From Bacillota bacterium (lineage in GTDB: Bacteria; Bacillota; Clostridia; Clostridiales; Clostridiaceae), in contig JAUZPI010000017.1 in NCBI GenBank assembly GCA_030706015.1, positions 1-63,208 on the forward strand: DNA of 63,208 nucleotides. The letters are read 5' to 3'. Under the pieces are notes generated by a model. The model saw only the letters and a program-made list of their open reading frames with translations. It did no database searches and was not told the origin of the DNA. The translations under genes and the position numbers were made by a program. Each line of letters begins with the position of its first letter. Positions within the stretch are counted from its first letter, which is position 1. Shown in pieces: positions 16,402-24,799 of the stretch.

Positions 16402-16413
16402 CTTTCAATTGAA

Positions 16414-16674
16414 TTATTCTTCAATAGATTCAATTAATTTTGCAATTTCTTCAGATGCAAGGGTTTCGTCTGGACCTGATGCTATAACCTTTACTACTGC
16501 ATCTTTAGTTACTCCAAGTGATAATACGCCAATTAAACTCTTAACATTAGCCTTTTTACCATTATACTCCAAGCTAATGTCAGATTTAAATGATGATGCT
16601 TTCTTTACAAGAAGCGTTGCTGGTCTAGCATGTAATCCTGTTACACTCTTTACCACTGCGTCTTTAGTTACCAT
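16414..16674 (-). CDS. ptsH: HPr phosphocarrier protein of the PTS
   Basis: 86 residues. GLHARPA places the phosphorylated His at position 15; Ser46 in KSLIGVLSLG is the HPr-kinase site, so it can serve both in sugar transport and in catabolite control. The length is standard. The gene lies directly downstream of an EIIA gene but has its own promoter in the 120-nt gap. Crh proteins lack His15, so this is a true HPr. Confidence 0.92.
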   Translation of the reverse strand: MVTKDAVVKSVTGLHARPATLLVKKASSFKSDISLEYNGKKANVKSLIGVLSLGVTKDAVVKVIASGPDETLASEEIAKLIESIEE

Positions 16675-16782
16675 TATAATCTCACCTCGTTAAAATTCTA
16701 GTTTTTTTATTGTTTAGTTATATACAATAAATTTAAAATACGAACATTTTTATAAATTTATTTGTGAAAAGTTACAAAACAT

Positions 16783-16811
16783 ATTATACACTAAATTTTA
16801 TTTTAATGCAA
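16783..16811 (-). promoter_or_regulatory. Sigma-A promoter of the HPr gene
   Basis: Minus strand TTGCAT (16806-16811), 17 nt, TATAAT (16783-16788). The -35 lies inside the end of the EIIA gene, which therefore need not be co-transcribed with ptsH. Confidence 0.6.
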
Positions 16812-17256
16812 TGTAAGCAAACTCATCTCCAGCATTTTTTGCGTGATAATTTACTTCAAATGATTCTATTTTGTCTGAATTTGTAATAACTATAGGTGTT
16901 ACTAAAGATGCTCTCTTTTCTATATAGTCTTTGTCGAAAAACAAAATCTTATCACCAGCTTTTACTTCGTCTCCAACTTTTACATATGTTCCAAAGCCTC
17001 TACCTTCAAGTTTAACTGTATCAAGGCCTACGTGAATTAAAATCTCTAATCCATCAGTACTTTTAATTATAATTGCATGTTTTGCTTCATATAAAGCTTC
17101 AACTTTTCCGTCTACAGGTGAAACAACATAGGATTCACTAGGTTGTATTGCTGCTCCTTCGCCTAATAATTTCTTATTGAATAAATAATCATTTACCTCT
17201 GATAATGGCAATATTTCCCCCGTTATAGGAAGAACAAATTTTACTTTTTTGCTCAT
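16798..17256 (-). CDS. PTS EIIA(Glc)-type component
   Basis: 152 residues, all of the glucose-type EIIA domain (PF00358). VSPVDGKV is the N-terminal barrel motif; His60 and His75 (in ILIHVGLDTV) form the active-site pair, His75 being the phosphorylated one by analogy with Crr. It passes phosphate from HPr to a sugar-specific EIIB. No EIIB or EIIC domain is adjacent, so it probably serves transporters encoded elsewhere, as free-standing clostridial EIIA proteins do. Confidence 0.9.
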   Translation of the reverse strand: MSKKVKFVLPITGEILPLSEVNDYLFNKKLLGEGAAIQPSESYVVSPVDGKVEALYEAKHAIIIKSTDGLEILIHVGLDTVKLEGRGFGTYVKVGDEVKAGDKILFFDKDYIEKRASLVTPIVITNSDKIESFEVNYHAKNAGDEFAYIALK

Positions 17257-17390
17257 ATTTCATCACCCCATAAAAATAATTTATCTACAAATATATAATA
17301 TCATGCAAATTAGCAAAATAATAGTGTGGTTGATTATTTTTGTTAAATCTCACATCTCTTCTGTATATATTAACTTAGACATAAACCAAC

Positions 17391-18587
17391 TTATTTCGCG
17401 CAGGAAACAAATTTAGCTATTCTGTCTAATCCTTTTTCAATGTTTTCCATAGAAGTAGCATAAGATAATCTAATATAGTTATCCACACCAAAGGCTATAC
17501 CTGGAACCACAGCAACATTTTCATTATTTAATAATAGTTCCCCGAATTTTAGCGAATCATTTATCTTAATGCCATTATATTCCTTTCCTAACACCTTGGA
17601 TATGTTTATCATAACATAAAAAGCACCCTTTGGGTTTATACAGCTTAAGTTTTCAATCTTACTTATTCTATCAACCATATACTCTCTTCTCTTTTTAAAT
17701 TCAGTTATCATTTGCTGTTGAGTATCTTGTCCTCCATTCAGTGCTTCTATGGAGGCATACTGAGCTATTGAATTTGGATTTGAGGTAGTGTGGCTTTGAA
17801 TATTTGTCATAAGCTTTATTATTTCAGCATTACCGCATGCAGCATATCCAATTCTCCACCCTGTCATAGCATAGGATTTGGATACACCGTTTATAACAAT
17901 TGTTCTGTTAAATGCATCTTCTGAAAAACTCGCTGTACTTACATGCTCAAAATCCCCATATATAAGCTTTTCATATATTTCATCTGATATTATTATTAAA
18001 TCGTTGATTTTTGCAAATTCAGCTATTTCGTGTAATTCTTCTTTAGTATATACACTTCCAGTTGGATTACTTGGGCTATTTATTAAAATTGCCTTTGTCT
18101 TACTTGTAAGGCAATTATTTAATTCAGCTACTGTGAATTTAAAATCATTTTCTTCTTTAGTATTAAGAAACACAGGAACCCCGTCAGCTAATTGAATAAG
18201 CTCAGGATAGCTAACCCAATAAGGTACAGGTACTATTACCTCATCACCAGGGTTCAATACAGCCTGGAATGCATTTGCTAAACATTGCTTAGCTCCAGTG
18301 GAAACTATTACTTGATTTAATTTATAGTTTAACGAATTGTCTCTCTGAAATTTTTCAACTATTGCTTCCTTTAATTCATTAATACCTGCTGTAGCTGTAT
18401 ACTTTGTATAACCCTTCTTAATAGCATTTATAGCAGCTTCCTGTATATTTTCTGGAGTATTGAAATCTGGTTCCCCTACACCAAAGCCTATAACGTCAAT
18501 CCCTTGACTTTTTAATTCTTTCGCTTTCGCCGTTATGGCCAGTGTGGGAGAAGGTGATATACTCTCTGCCTTTTTTGATAGTATCAT
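17391..18587 (-). CDS. Class I aminotransferase, aspartate aminotransferase-like
   Basis: 398 residues. Lys237 in GVSKSYAMTGWRIGY is the PLP Schiff-base lysine; NPTG (about residue 174) and SDEIYEKLIY are fold-type I landmarks. The close match to the bacterial AspC/AspB subgroup Ib suggests transfer of amino groups between aspartate and 2-oxoglutarate, though related enzymes use aromatic or other amino acids. It is a single gene between an EIIA gene and an LTA-synthase-like gene, with no obvious operon partner. Confidence 0.85.
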   Translation of the reverse strand: MILSKKAESISPSPTLAITAKAKELKSQGIDVIGFGVGEPDFNTPENIQEAAINAIKKGYTKYTATAGINELKEAIVEKFQRDNSLNYKLNQVIVSTGAKQCLANAFQAVLNPGDEVIVPVPYWVSYPELIQLADGVPVFLNTKEENDFKFTVAELNNCLTSKTKAILINSPSNPTGSVYTKEELHEIAEFAKINDLIIISDEIYEKLIYGDFEHVSTASFSEDAFNRTIVINGVSKSYAMTGWRIGYAACGNAEIIKLMTNIQSHTTSNPNSIAQYASIEALNGGQDTQQQMITEFKKRREYMVDRISKIENLSCINPKGAFYVMINISKVLGKEYNGIKINDSLKFGELLLNNENVAVVPGIAFGVDNYIRLSYATSMENIEKGLDRIAKFVSCAK

Positions 18588-18679
18588 AATGTACTGCCTC
18601 CTATTTTACCGTTTTTATTAAATATATATAAATTTTATTATAAACTTTAATTAAAATCTTAAGGCAATATGAGCCTAAT

Positions 18680-20521
18680 TCAGTTTTTAAAGTAGTCACT
18701 TCTTATAATTTTGTCTGCAATATCTATACCTTCTATCGCTTCTTTCTTTTCTAACTCACTTTTTGCATTACCAATATATTCTTTATCGGCTAAGACAGCA
18801 AAATCTTTATTTGTTTTTAACAAATTTCGACCCATAGCCGTATTTATATACTTATCCTCATTAATCCCCATCAAATATAAAATGGTGGGCATTATATCAA
18901 TTTCTCCAGCATTAACTGGAATCTCTCTACCTCTAGAATCTTTATTATATATTAGCAATGGAATTTCATGATGATCATCAATCCACCAGCTTTCTGATGG
19001 TTTTATTTTCAAAACATCCTCTTGATAAAACTTATGTATACCACAATGATCACCATAGACTACTACTGTACTATTTTTAAGCAATCCCTCTTTATCTAGT
19101 TTATCAATAAATGCACCTATTTGCTTATCGGTATAATGAATACTTTGAAAATATCCACCTAGTTTTGAACTATCTAAGCTCTTATCCATATTTAACCCAC
19201 GATACTCTTTTGGTAAATCAAAAGGTGCATGGCTGGTAAGAGTAACTAAGAAAGCGTAAAACGGCTGTCTTTCCTTTTTTATAAAAGAAAATGCCTGATT
19301 AAAATAGTCCCCATCACCTATTCCCATTCCTATTTCCTTGTAAGGACTAAAGCTGGTACTGTCAATACATTTCTGAAAACCTATTGACTTTAAAGCAGGC
19401 ATCCAATTCCAATAGGAACCTTTATCAGGATGAACTACTAATGTTTTATATCCCTCTCCTGCCATTAGCTTCGGTAAAGAATTGTAGGAATTATAAGGAA
19501 ATCTATAAAAAGTGCTACCGCTCCTTACAGGAAACACTGAAGTATTAGTCATTAATTCAGCATCTGAACTAGTACCATTGTATACCTGTTCATGAAGCTT
19601 TGAAAAGTATAAACAATTACTTAACAACCTATTTATATTAGGAGTTATTTCTTGATTATTAACCTTTTTGTCTATTACAAAATTCTCCAAAGATTCAACT
19701 TGAATAACAATTAAGTTTTTTCCTTTATATTTACCTTTATACTCATTATCTTTAACAAATTCCTTTTTATTATTAAACCACGTGGATATTTCTTTTTTGT
19801 CTTGATTTGTTAATACTAAAGGCTTTGAATTCTTAAAATAACTATACGCATCCAATAAGTGATATCCTATCGGTGATAAATTGGACATTGTCTGATTAGG
19901 TCTCCAACATATTCTTATCAAAATATTGTTATTTCTGCCCTTTTGTCGAATATCAATAGAATAATGTGCTATTGATATATATGCTAAAGATAATGTAATA
20001 AAGAATAAACATGCAAAGCTGCTTCTTTTTGCATACAATTTTAATTTATCATTTTTAATTACCAGCATGATAATAAGAATTAAATCTAATGTAAAAATTG
20101 AATCAATAGCATTAATCATTGAAATAATACTGCTTGATAAGTTTTCTAGGCTAGAAGTTTGTTTTACTAAATAAAGGGATATAAAATTACCAAAAGCCCT
20201 ATAATACCATAGATCCGCTATTATTAATAACGTAAATATCATATTGAACAATATGATATATATTTGTTGAATGCGTCCCTTTAACAATAAAGCCAAGGAT
20301 AAAAATATTAAAATAAAACAAACAAATACACCTACATGCGGTGTGGCATAAAATGCATGATTAAAATCAAAATTATGTGCATTAGTTGATGGAAGCAAAC
20401 CTAAAAACAGCATGGATTTAATAAATATTGAAAGAAAGGTTAGTAGCCATAAATAATTCTGATATAGAGCTACGATGGAATTCTTAACACCTTCAAGCAA
20501 TACCTTTTTTGCTAAAGACAT
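18680..20521 (-). CDS. LTA synthase-like membrane sulfatase
   Basis: 613 residues from the ATG at 20521 (AAAGGAG 9 nt upstream; a TTG three codons earlier lies on the ribosome binding site). Four or five transmembrane helices occupy residues 20-190, then an extracellular sulfatase-fold domain. The predicted nucleophile is Thr317 in NGTSSDAELM, with Glu276 in VESLEN as a metal ligand and GDHCG / DDHHEIP as later ligands. It follows the LtaS/phosphoglycerol transferase family, which builds or modifies glycerolphosphate polymers on the outer membrane face. Which polymer this organism makes is not visible. Confidence 0.82.
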   Translation of the reverse strand: MSLAKKVLLEGVKNSIVALYQNYLWLLTFLSIFIKSMLFLGLLPSTNAHNFDFNHAFYATPHVGVFVCFILIFLSLALLLKGRIQQIYIILFNMIFTLLIIADLWYYRAFGNFISLYLVKQTSSLENLSSSIISMINAIDSIFTLDLILIIMLVIKNDKLKLYAKRSSFACLFFITLSLAYISIAHYSIDIRQKGRNNNILIRICWRPNQTMSNLSPIGYHLLDAYSYFKNSKPLVLTNQDKKEISTWFNNKKEFVKDNEYKGKYKGKNLIVIQVESLENFVIDKKVNNQEITPNINRLLSNCLYFSKLHEQVYNGTSSDAELMTNTSVFPVRSGSTFYRFPYNSYNSLPKLMAGEGYKTLVVHPDKGSYWNWMPALKSIGFQKCIDSTSFSPYKEIGMGIGDGDYFNQAFSFIKKERQPFYAFLVTLTSHAPFDLPKEYRGLNMDKSLDSSKLGGYFQSIHYTDKQIGAFIDKLDKEGLLKNSTVVVYGDHCGIHKFYQEDVLKIKPSESWWIDDHHEIPLLIYNKDSRGREIPVNAGEIDIMPTILYLMGINEDKYINTAMGRNLLKTNKDFAVLADKEYIGNAKSELEKKEAIEGIDIADKIIRSDYFKN

Positions 20522-20678
20522 CTGTAACAACTCCTTTTACATCTATAAAAGTATTTATTAAAACAACTACTGTTATTTTTGCACATTATGGATTCTATTA
20601 TAAAACAATTTCTAATTAATTTAAAGAATTAATTAGGAAATATTTAAAAATTCTTGAGTTGTTACATTAATATAGAAT

Positions 20679-20708
20679 AAAAGGATTTGAGATAACTCAA
20701 ATCCTTTT
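20679..20708 (-). terminator. Intrinsic terminator after spoVS
   Basis: AAAAGGATTTGAG-ataa-CTCAAATCCTTTT, about 20 nt after the stop. A-rich on one side and T-rich on the other, so it can work in both directions. Confidence 0.75.
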
Positions 20709-20724
20709 GTTTCTAATATTTAAA

Positions 20725-20985
20725 TTATCTTGGTTGTACAATAAGCTTGATGGCAGTTCTTTCTTCGCCTTCAATTTCAATATCTGTGAAGGCTGGTATG
20801 CATACTAAATCAATACCGCTTGGTGCTACAAACCCTCTAGCTATAGCGATTGCCTTAACAGCTTGGTTTATTGCCCCTGCACCAATAGCTTGTATTTCGG
20901 CTGCCCCTCTTTCTCTTAATACTCCTGCTAGAGCACCTGCCACTGAATTTGGACTTGATTTTGCTGAAACTTTTAATACTTCCAT
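20725..20985 (-). CDS. spoVS: Stage V sporulation protein S
   Basis: 86 residues, the family's usual length, beginning MEVLKVSAKSSPNSVAGALA; AGGAGGG sits 7 nt before the ATG at 20985. SpoVS is an Alba-like small protein needed for normal sporulation in Bacillus. It lies next to the RNase Y gene, as in many Firmicutes, but has its own sigma-H-like promoter and terminator. Confidence 0.95.
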   Translation of the reverse strand: MEVLKVSAKSSPNSVAGALAGVLRERGAAEIQAIGAGAINQAVKAIAIARGFVAPSGIDLVCIPAFTDIEIEGEERTAIKLIVQPR

Positions 20986-21049
20986 AATAACCCTCCTAAT
21001 AAAATCATTCATTGTATAATTATTTAGACTTGTACAATCTATAGGTATA

Positions 21050-21078
21050 TAATTCTACATATAATAAAAAATTCCTTT
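21050..21078 (-). promoter_or_regulatory. Sigma-H-type promoter of spoVS
   Basis: Minus strand AAAGGAATT (21070-21078), 11 nt, GTAGAATTA (21050-21058), a full match to the Bacillus sigma-H consensus RNAGGAWWW-N11/12-RNNGAATWW. B. subtilis spoVS is known to use sigma-H. The start codon is about 60 nt downstream. Confidence 0.7.
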
Positions 21079-21171
21079 AATTTTACAAATATTTTTTTGT
21101 AAAATTATATCTTTATCATGCCGTAAATGATTACCAATGGCTAATGGTTATCTATTTTGTATAAAATAAAA

Positions 21172-21219
21172 AATTCCTTTTAAATTGTTTAACTAGAAGT
21201 TAAACATTCAAAAGGAATT
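21172..21219 (-). terminator. Intrinsic terminator after rny
   Basis: A long imperfect stem, AATTCCTTTTgAATgTTTAAC with its partner around TTCTAG, followed on the minus strand by a T-run; 18 nt after the stop. Confidence 0.8.
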
Positions 21220-21236
21220 ATTTCTTCAAAATCAAA

Positions 21237-22781
21237 CTACTTTGCATAATCTATTGCACGAGTTTCTCTTATAACATTTACTTTTATCTGACCTGGGTAT
21301 TCAAGTTCGTTTTCTATTCTCTTAACAATATTTCTTACCATCTCGATTGCCCCAGTATCATCAATTACTTCTGGTTTAACCATTATTCTTACTTCTCTAC
21401 CTGCCTGAATGGCATATGACTTTTCTACACCTTCATGAGAATTAGCTATCTCTTCTAATTTCTCTAAACGTTTAATATATGCTTCTAGTGTTTCCCTTCT
21501 TGCACCAGGTCTTGCAGCTGAGATAGCATCTGCAGCCTGAACAAGTATAGCTTCAAGGGATTGAGGTTCCACATCACCATGATGTGCACCGATTGCATTT
21601 ACAATAACAGGAGACTCATGATATTTCTTTGCCACTTCAGCACCAATAAGTGCATGTGAGCCTTCAACCTCATGATCTACCGCCTTACCTATATCATGCA
21701 ACAAACCTGCTCTTTTTGCAAGAGTTGGATCAATTCCTAGTTCAGAAGCCATAAATCCAGCCAAATAAGAAACTTCAATTGAATGCTTTAATACGTTTTG
21801 ACCATAGCTAGTTCTGTATTTTAATCTTCCTAAAAGTCTTACTAATTCAGAGTGAAGACCATGCACACCTGTTTCAAATGTAGCTTGTTCTCCTTCTTCC
21901 TTAATATTATTTTCAACTTCTTTCTTAGCTTTCTCAACCATTTCTTCAATTCTCGCAGGATGAATTCTACCATCCAGAATTAATTTCTCAAGAGCTATTC
22001 TTGCAACCTCTCTTCGAATAGGGTCGAATCCTGATAATATAACAGCTTCTGGAGTATCATCAATAATTAAATCAATACCAGTTAAGGTTTCCAAAGCTCT
22101 AATATTTCTTCCTTCTCTACCAATTATTCGTCCCTTCATCTCATCATTAGGGAGAGCAACTACGTATACGGTTGATTCAGCAACATGATCAGCTGCGCAT
22201 CTTTGAATTGCACATGTAATGATTTCTCTAGCCTTTTTATCAGCTTCTTCTTTAGCCCTAGTTTCTACTTCCTTAATCATTACAGCAGTTTCATGTTTAA
22301 TTTCCTTACTTATGTCCTCTAATAATATCTGCTTAGCTTCATCTGAAGTTAAACCAGATAATCTTTCTAGCTCTTTTCTTTGAGTATCATATAATTCTTG
22401 AATACTTTCTTCTTTAGTCTCGATTTCTTTTTCTCTCTTATTAAGGCTTTCTTCTTTCTTCTCAAGCATATCGCTCTTTTTATCCAAAGCTTCTTCTCTC
22501 TGAATATTTCTTCGTTCTAATCGTTGAATTTCACTTCTTCTTTCCCTTAATTCCTTCTCAAAATCTGTTCTAAGTCTATGAACTTCTTCTTTTGCTTCAA
22601 AGATTGCTTCTTTCTTTTTTGATTCTGAGTCTTTAATAGCTTCTTCTCTTATTTTCTTTGCTTCTTCCTCTGCTAATGAAATCTTTGCCCAAGAAAATTT
22701 CTTTCTCATGTAAAGATCAGCAGCCACAGCAATTACAGCTATTATTAGTACAACAATTCCAATAATTAACTTACTATCCAT
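21237..22781 (-). CDS. rny: Ribonuclease Y
   Basis: 514 residues in the standard order: a transmembrane helix (residues 4-24), a long Glu/Lys-rich coiled coil (about 35-190), a KH domain with GRIIGREGRNIRALE, and an HD domain with HDIGKAVDHE (the metal-binding His-Asp pair) and AHHGD. It is the membrane-anchored endonuclease that starts mRNA decay in Firmicutes. Terminator directly downstream; spoVS and recA are separate transcription units. Confidence 0.95.
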   Translation of the reverse strand: MDSKLIIGIVVLIIAVIAVAADLYMRKKFSWAKISLAEEEAKKIREEAIKDSESKKKEAIFEAKEEVHRLRTDFEKELRERRSEIQRLERRNIQREEALDKKSDMLEKKEESLNKREKEIETKEESIQELYDTQRKELERLSGLTSDEAKQILLEDISKEIKHETAVMIKEVETRAKEEADKKAREIITCAIQRCAADHVAESTVYVVALPNDEMKGRIIGREGRNIRALETLTGIDLIIDDTPEAVILSGFDPIRREVARIALEKLILDGRIHPARIEEMVEKAKKEVENNIKEEGEQATFETGVHGLHSELVRLLGRLKYRTSYGQNVLKHSIEVSYLAGFMASELGIDPTLAKRAGLLHDIGKAVDHEVEGSHALIGAEVAKKYHESPVIVNAIGAHHGDVEPQSLEAILVQAADAISAARPGARRETLEAYIKRLEKLEEIANSHEGVEKSYAIQAGREVRIMVKPEVIDDTGAIEMVRNIVKRIENELEYPGQIKVNVIRETRAIDYAK

Positions 22782-22975
22782 TATTTCATTAACACCTCCT
22801 TTGCTTATTTTAGAGCATCAATACGGCGAAAATGAAAGCTTAGAAAAGGTGTCATATTTATTCATTTGATATTTTTCGAATATGCTAAACCAGTATTTGT
22901 ATTTAATATTATATTATATTAAATAGCTACATATGTCAAGTTAATATAATTTATAGTTAAAACTTATAGTAAATA

Positions 22976-22999
22976 AAAAGCCACATATTAGTGACTTTT
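22976..22999 (-). terminator. Short stem-loop after recA
   Basis: AAAAGcCAC-atatta-GTGaCTTTT; on the minus strand it runs into TTTTTATTT. 12 nt past the recA stop; a modest stem. Confidence 0.6.
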
Positions 23000-23011
23000 A
23001 CTTTTTTACTA

Positions 23012-24043
23012 CTATACTTCAGCCGCTTCCTTATCGATCTTAGTTGTATCCCCTATAGGAAGATCGTATTTTGCTCTAATTTTATTTTCTATTTCATTCA
23101 TTACTTCAATGTTCTCTTTTAGATATTGTTTAGCATTTTCTCTTCCTTGACCTAATCTTATATCTCCATAAGAGAACCATGCTCCACTCTTTTGAATTAT
23201 TTCTTCTTTAGCTCCAATATCGATGATATTTCCTTCTTTTGATATTCCTTCATTGTACATAATATCAAATTCTGCTTGCTTAAATGGAGGAGCTACCTTA
23301 TTCTTAATTACTTTAACTCTTGTTCTGTTACCTACTACATCTTCCCCCTGCTTAATAGCATCTATTTTTCTAATATCCATTCTAACAGATGCATAGAATT
23401 TAAGAGCTCTACCACCAGGAGTAGTTTCAGGGTTACCGAACATAACTCCTACTTTTTCTCTAAGCTGGTTGATGAAAATTACTACACACTTAGACTTATT
23501 TATGGAACCTGCAAGCTTTCTTAAAGCTTGGGACATCAATCTAGCTTGAAGACCTACATGGGCGTCTCCCATTTCTCCTTCTATTTCAGCCTTAGGAACT
23601 AACGCTGCAACAGAGTCCACTATGATTACATCTATGGCATTTGATCTTACTAATGCTTCAGTTATTTCCAAAGCTTGTTCTCCTGTATCCGGCTGCGAAA
23701 CTATAAGATTTTCAGTATCAACACCAAGAGCTCTAGCGTAACTTGGATCAAGAGCATGTTCTGCATCCACGAATGCAGCTGCTCCACCCTTCTTCTGTGC
23801 TTCTGCTACAACATGTAATGCTAAAGTAGTCTTACCTGAAGATTCAGGTCCATATATTTCAATAATTCTTCCTCTTGGTACACCGCCTATACCTAAAGCA
23901 ATATCCATTGCTAAACAGCCTGTAGAAATTGCATCTATATTAAGTACGCTGTGTTCTCCCAATTTCATTATTGAACCTTTACCAAATTGCTTTTCTATTT
24001 GTCCCATAGCCATTTCAATGGCTTTTAATTTTTCATTATCCAT
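23012..24043 (-). CDS. recA: Recombinase RecA
   Basis: 343 residues. Walker A GPESSGKT at 65-72, VIIVDSVAALVPKAE (Walker B region), loop L1/L2 region with GNPETTPGGRALKFYAS. It forms the filament for homologous recombination and LexA cleavage. A sigma-A promoter overlaid by an SOS box lies directly upstream, so it is very likely DNA-damage inducible. Monocistronic. Confidence 0.97.
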   Translation of the reverse strand: MDNEKLKAIEMAMGQIEKQFGKGSIMKLGEHSVLNIDAISTGCLAMDIALGIGGVPRGRIIEIYGPESSGKTTLALHVVAEAQKKGGAAAFVDAEHALDPSYARALGVDTENLIVSQPDTGEQALEITEALVRSNAIDVIIVDSVAALVPKAEIEGEMGDAHVGLQARLMSQALRKLAGSINKSKCVVIFINQLREKVGVMFGNPETTPGGRALKFYASVRMDIRKIDAIKQGEDVVGNRTRVKVIKNKVAPPFKQAEFDIMYNEGISKEGNIIDIGAKEEIIQKSGAWFSYGDIRLGQGRENAKQYLKENIEVMNEIENKIRAKYDLPIGDTTKIDKEAAEV

Positions 24044-24079
24044 ATTAATCCCCTTTGAGGGTTCACCATCCTTTCATGA

Positions 24080-24093
24080 CGAACATCTGTTCA
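24080..24093 (-). promoter_or_regulatory. LexA (SOS) box upstream of recA
   Basis: CGAACATCTGTTCA, 12 of 14 positions of the Firmicute SOS consensus CGAACRNRYGTTYG. It lies just downstream of the -10 element, where LexA binding would block initiation or clearance. Confidence 0.8.
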
Positions 24094-24098
24094 TTTAT

Positions 24099-24127
24099 AT
24101 TATATAGTATTTTTTATTCTTGGTCAA
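24099..24127 (-). promoter_or_regulatory. Sigma-A promoter of recA
   Basis: Minus strand TTGACC (24122-24127), 17 nt, TATAAT (24099-24104): near consensus. Confidence 0.8.
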
Positions 24128-24141
24128 TAGCTCAAATAAAA

Positions 24142-24164
24142 AGTTCCCACAATTTGTAGGAACT
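24142..24164 (-). terminator. Intrinsic terminator after pgsA
   Basis: AGTTCCtACAAATTGTgGGAACT followed by TTTTTATTT on the minus strand; it separates pgsA from the recA promoter. Confidence 0.8.
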
Positions 24165-24208
24165 AGTATTTTTATACTTATGATTATGTCCAAGATTTAA
24201 TTAAATAA

Positions 24209-24799
24209 TCATTTATCAGCCTTTAGCACATATTTATTTTTCACAAAATAATCCACACCAGAAATAATAGTTATTATAACTGCTGCAAACATAGTTATAT
24301 TAGTTAAAAAAGTTAGTATAGTTAACGCTTCATTTAATTTTATACCAAACAATTCTCTGAAAACTCTTAACCTAATGTCTAAGCTTAATAAAGCAAATAA
24401 TATTGCAATTATTTGAATTACAGTTTTAAGTTTTCCCCACCAACTAGCCGCAATAACTAGCCCTTCTGCTGCAGCAACTGATCTTAGTCCTGTTACTGCA
24501 AACTCTCTTGCTATGATTACTACTGCAACCCATGCCGGTATAGTTCTAAACTCAACTAAGGATACCAAAGCAGCACTTACGAGTAATTTGTCTGCTAAAG
24601 GATCCATTATTTTTCCAAACCTAGTTATTTGATTTCTACTTCTTGCTATATACCCATCTAGCTTATCTGTTAGAGAGGCAATAATAAATATTAAGGTTGC
24701 AATGCCTCTTCCATATGGAATTCCCCTAACCCCTATAAATACTAAAAATACTGGTACAAGAATTATTCGCAAGAGAGTAAGTTTATTCGCAAGATTCAT
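24209..24799 (-). CDS. pgsA: CDP-diacylglycerol-glycerol-3-phosphate 3-phosphatidyltransferase
   Basis: 196 residues from the ATG at 24799. The CDP-alcohol phosphotransferase motif DGx2ARx8Gx3Dx3D is readable as DGYIARSRNQITRFGKIMDP with LADK following (residues about 49-73), and the protein has four to five transmembrane helices. It makes phosphatidylglycerol phosphate, the first committed step to PG and cardiolipin. The gene overlaps the end of rimO by 17 nt and its ribosome binding site lies inside rimO, so the two are coupled. Confidence 0.92.
   Translation of the reverse strand: MNLANKLTLLRIILVPVFLVFIGVRGIPYGRGIATLIFIIASLTDKLDGYIARSRNQITRFGKIMDPLADKLLVSAALVSLVEFRTIPAWVAVVIIAREFAVTGLRSVAAAEGLVIAASWWGKLKTVIQIIAILFALLSLDIRLRVFRELFGIKLNEALTILTFLTNITMFAAVIITIISGVDYFVKNKYVLKADK

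Noticed and set aside
16232..16410. Purine riboswitch or PurR box before purB
   Set aside because: The transcribed leader is only about 50 nt and no three-way junction or CCGAACAWT-type box is present.
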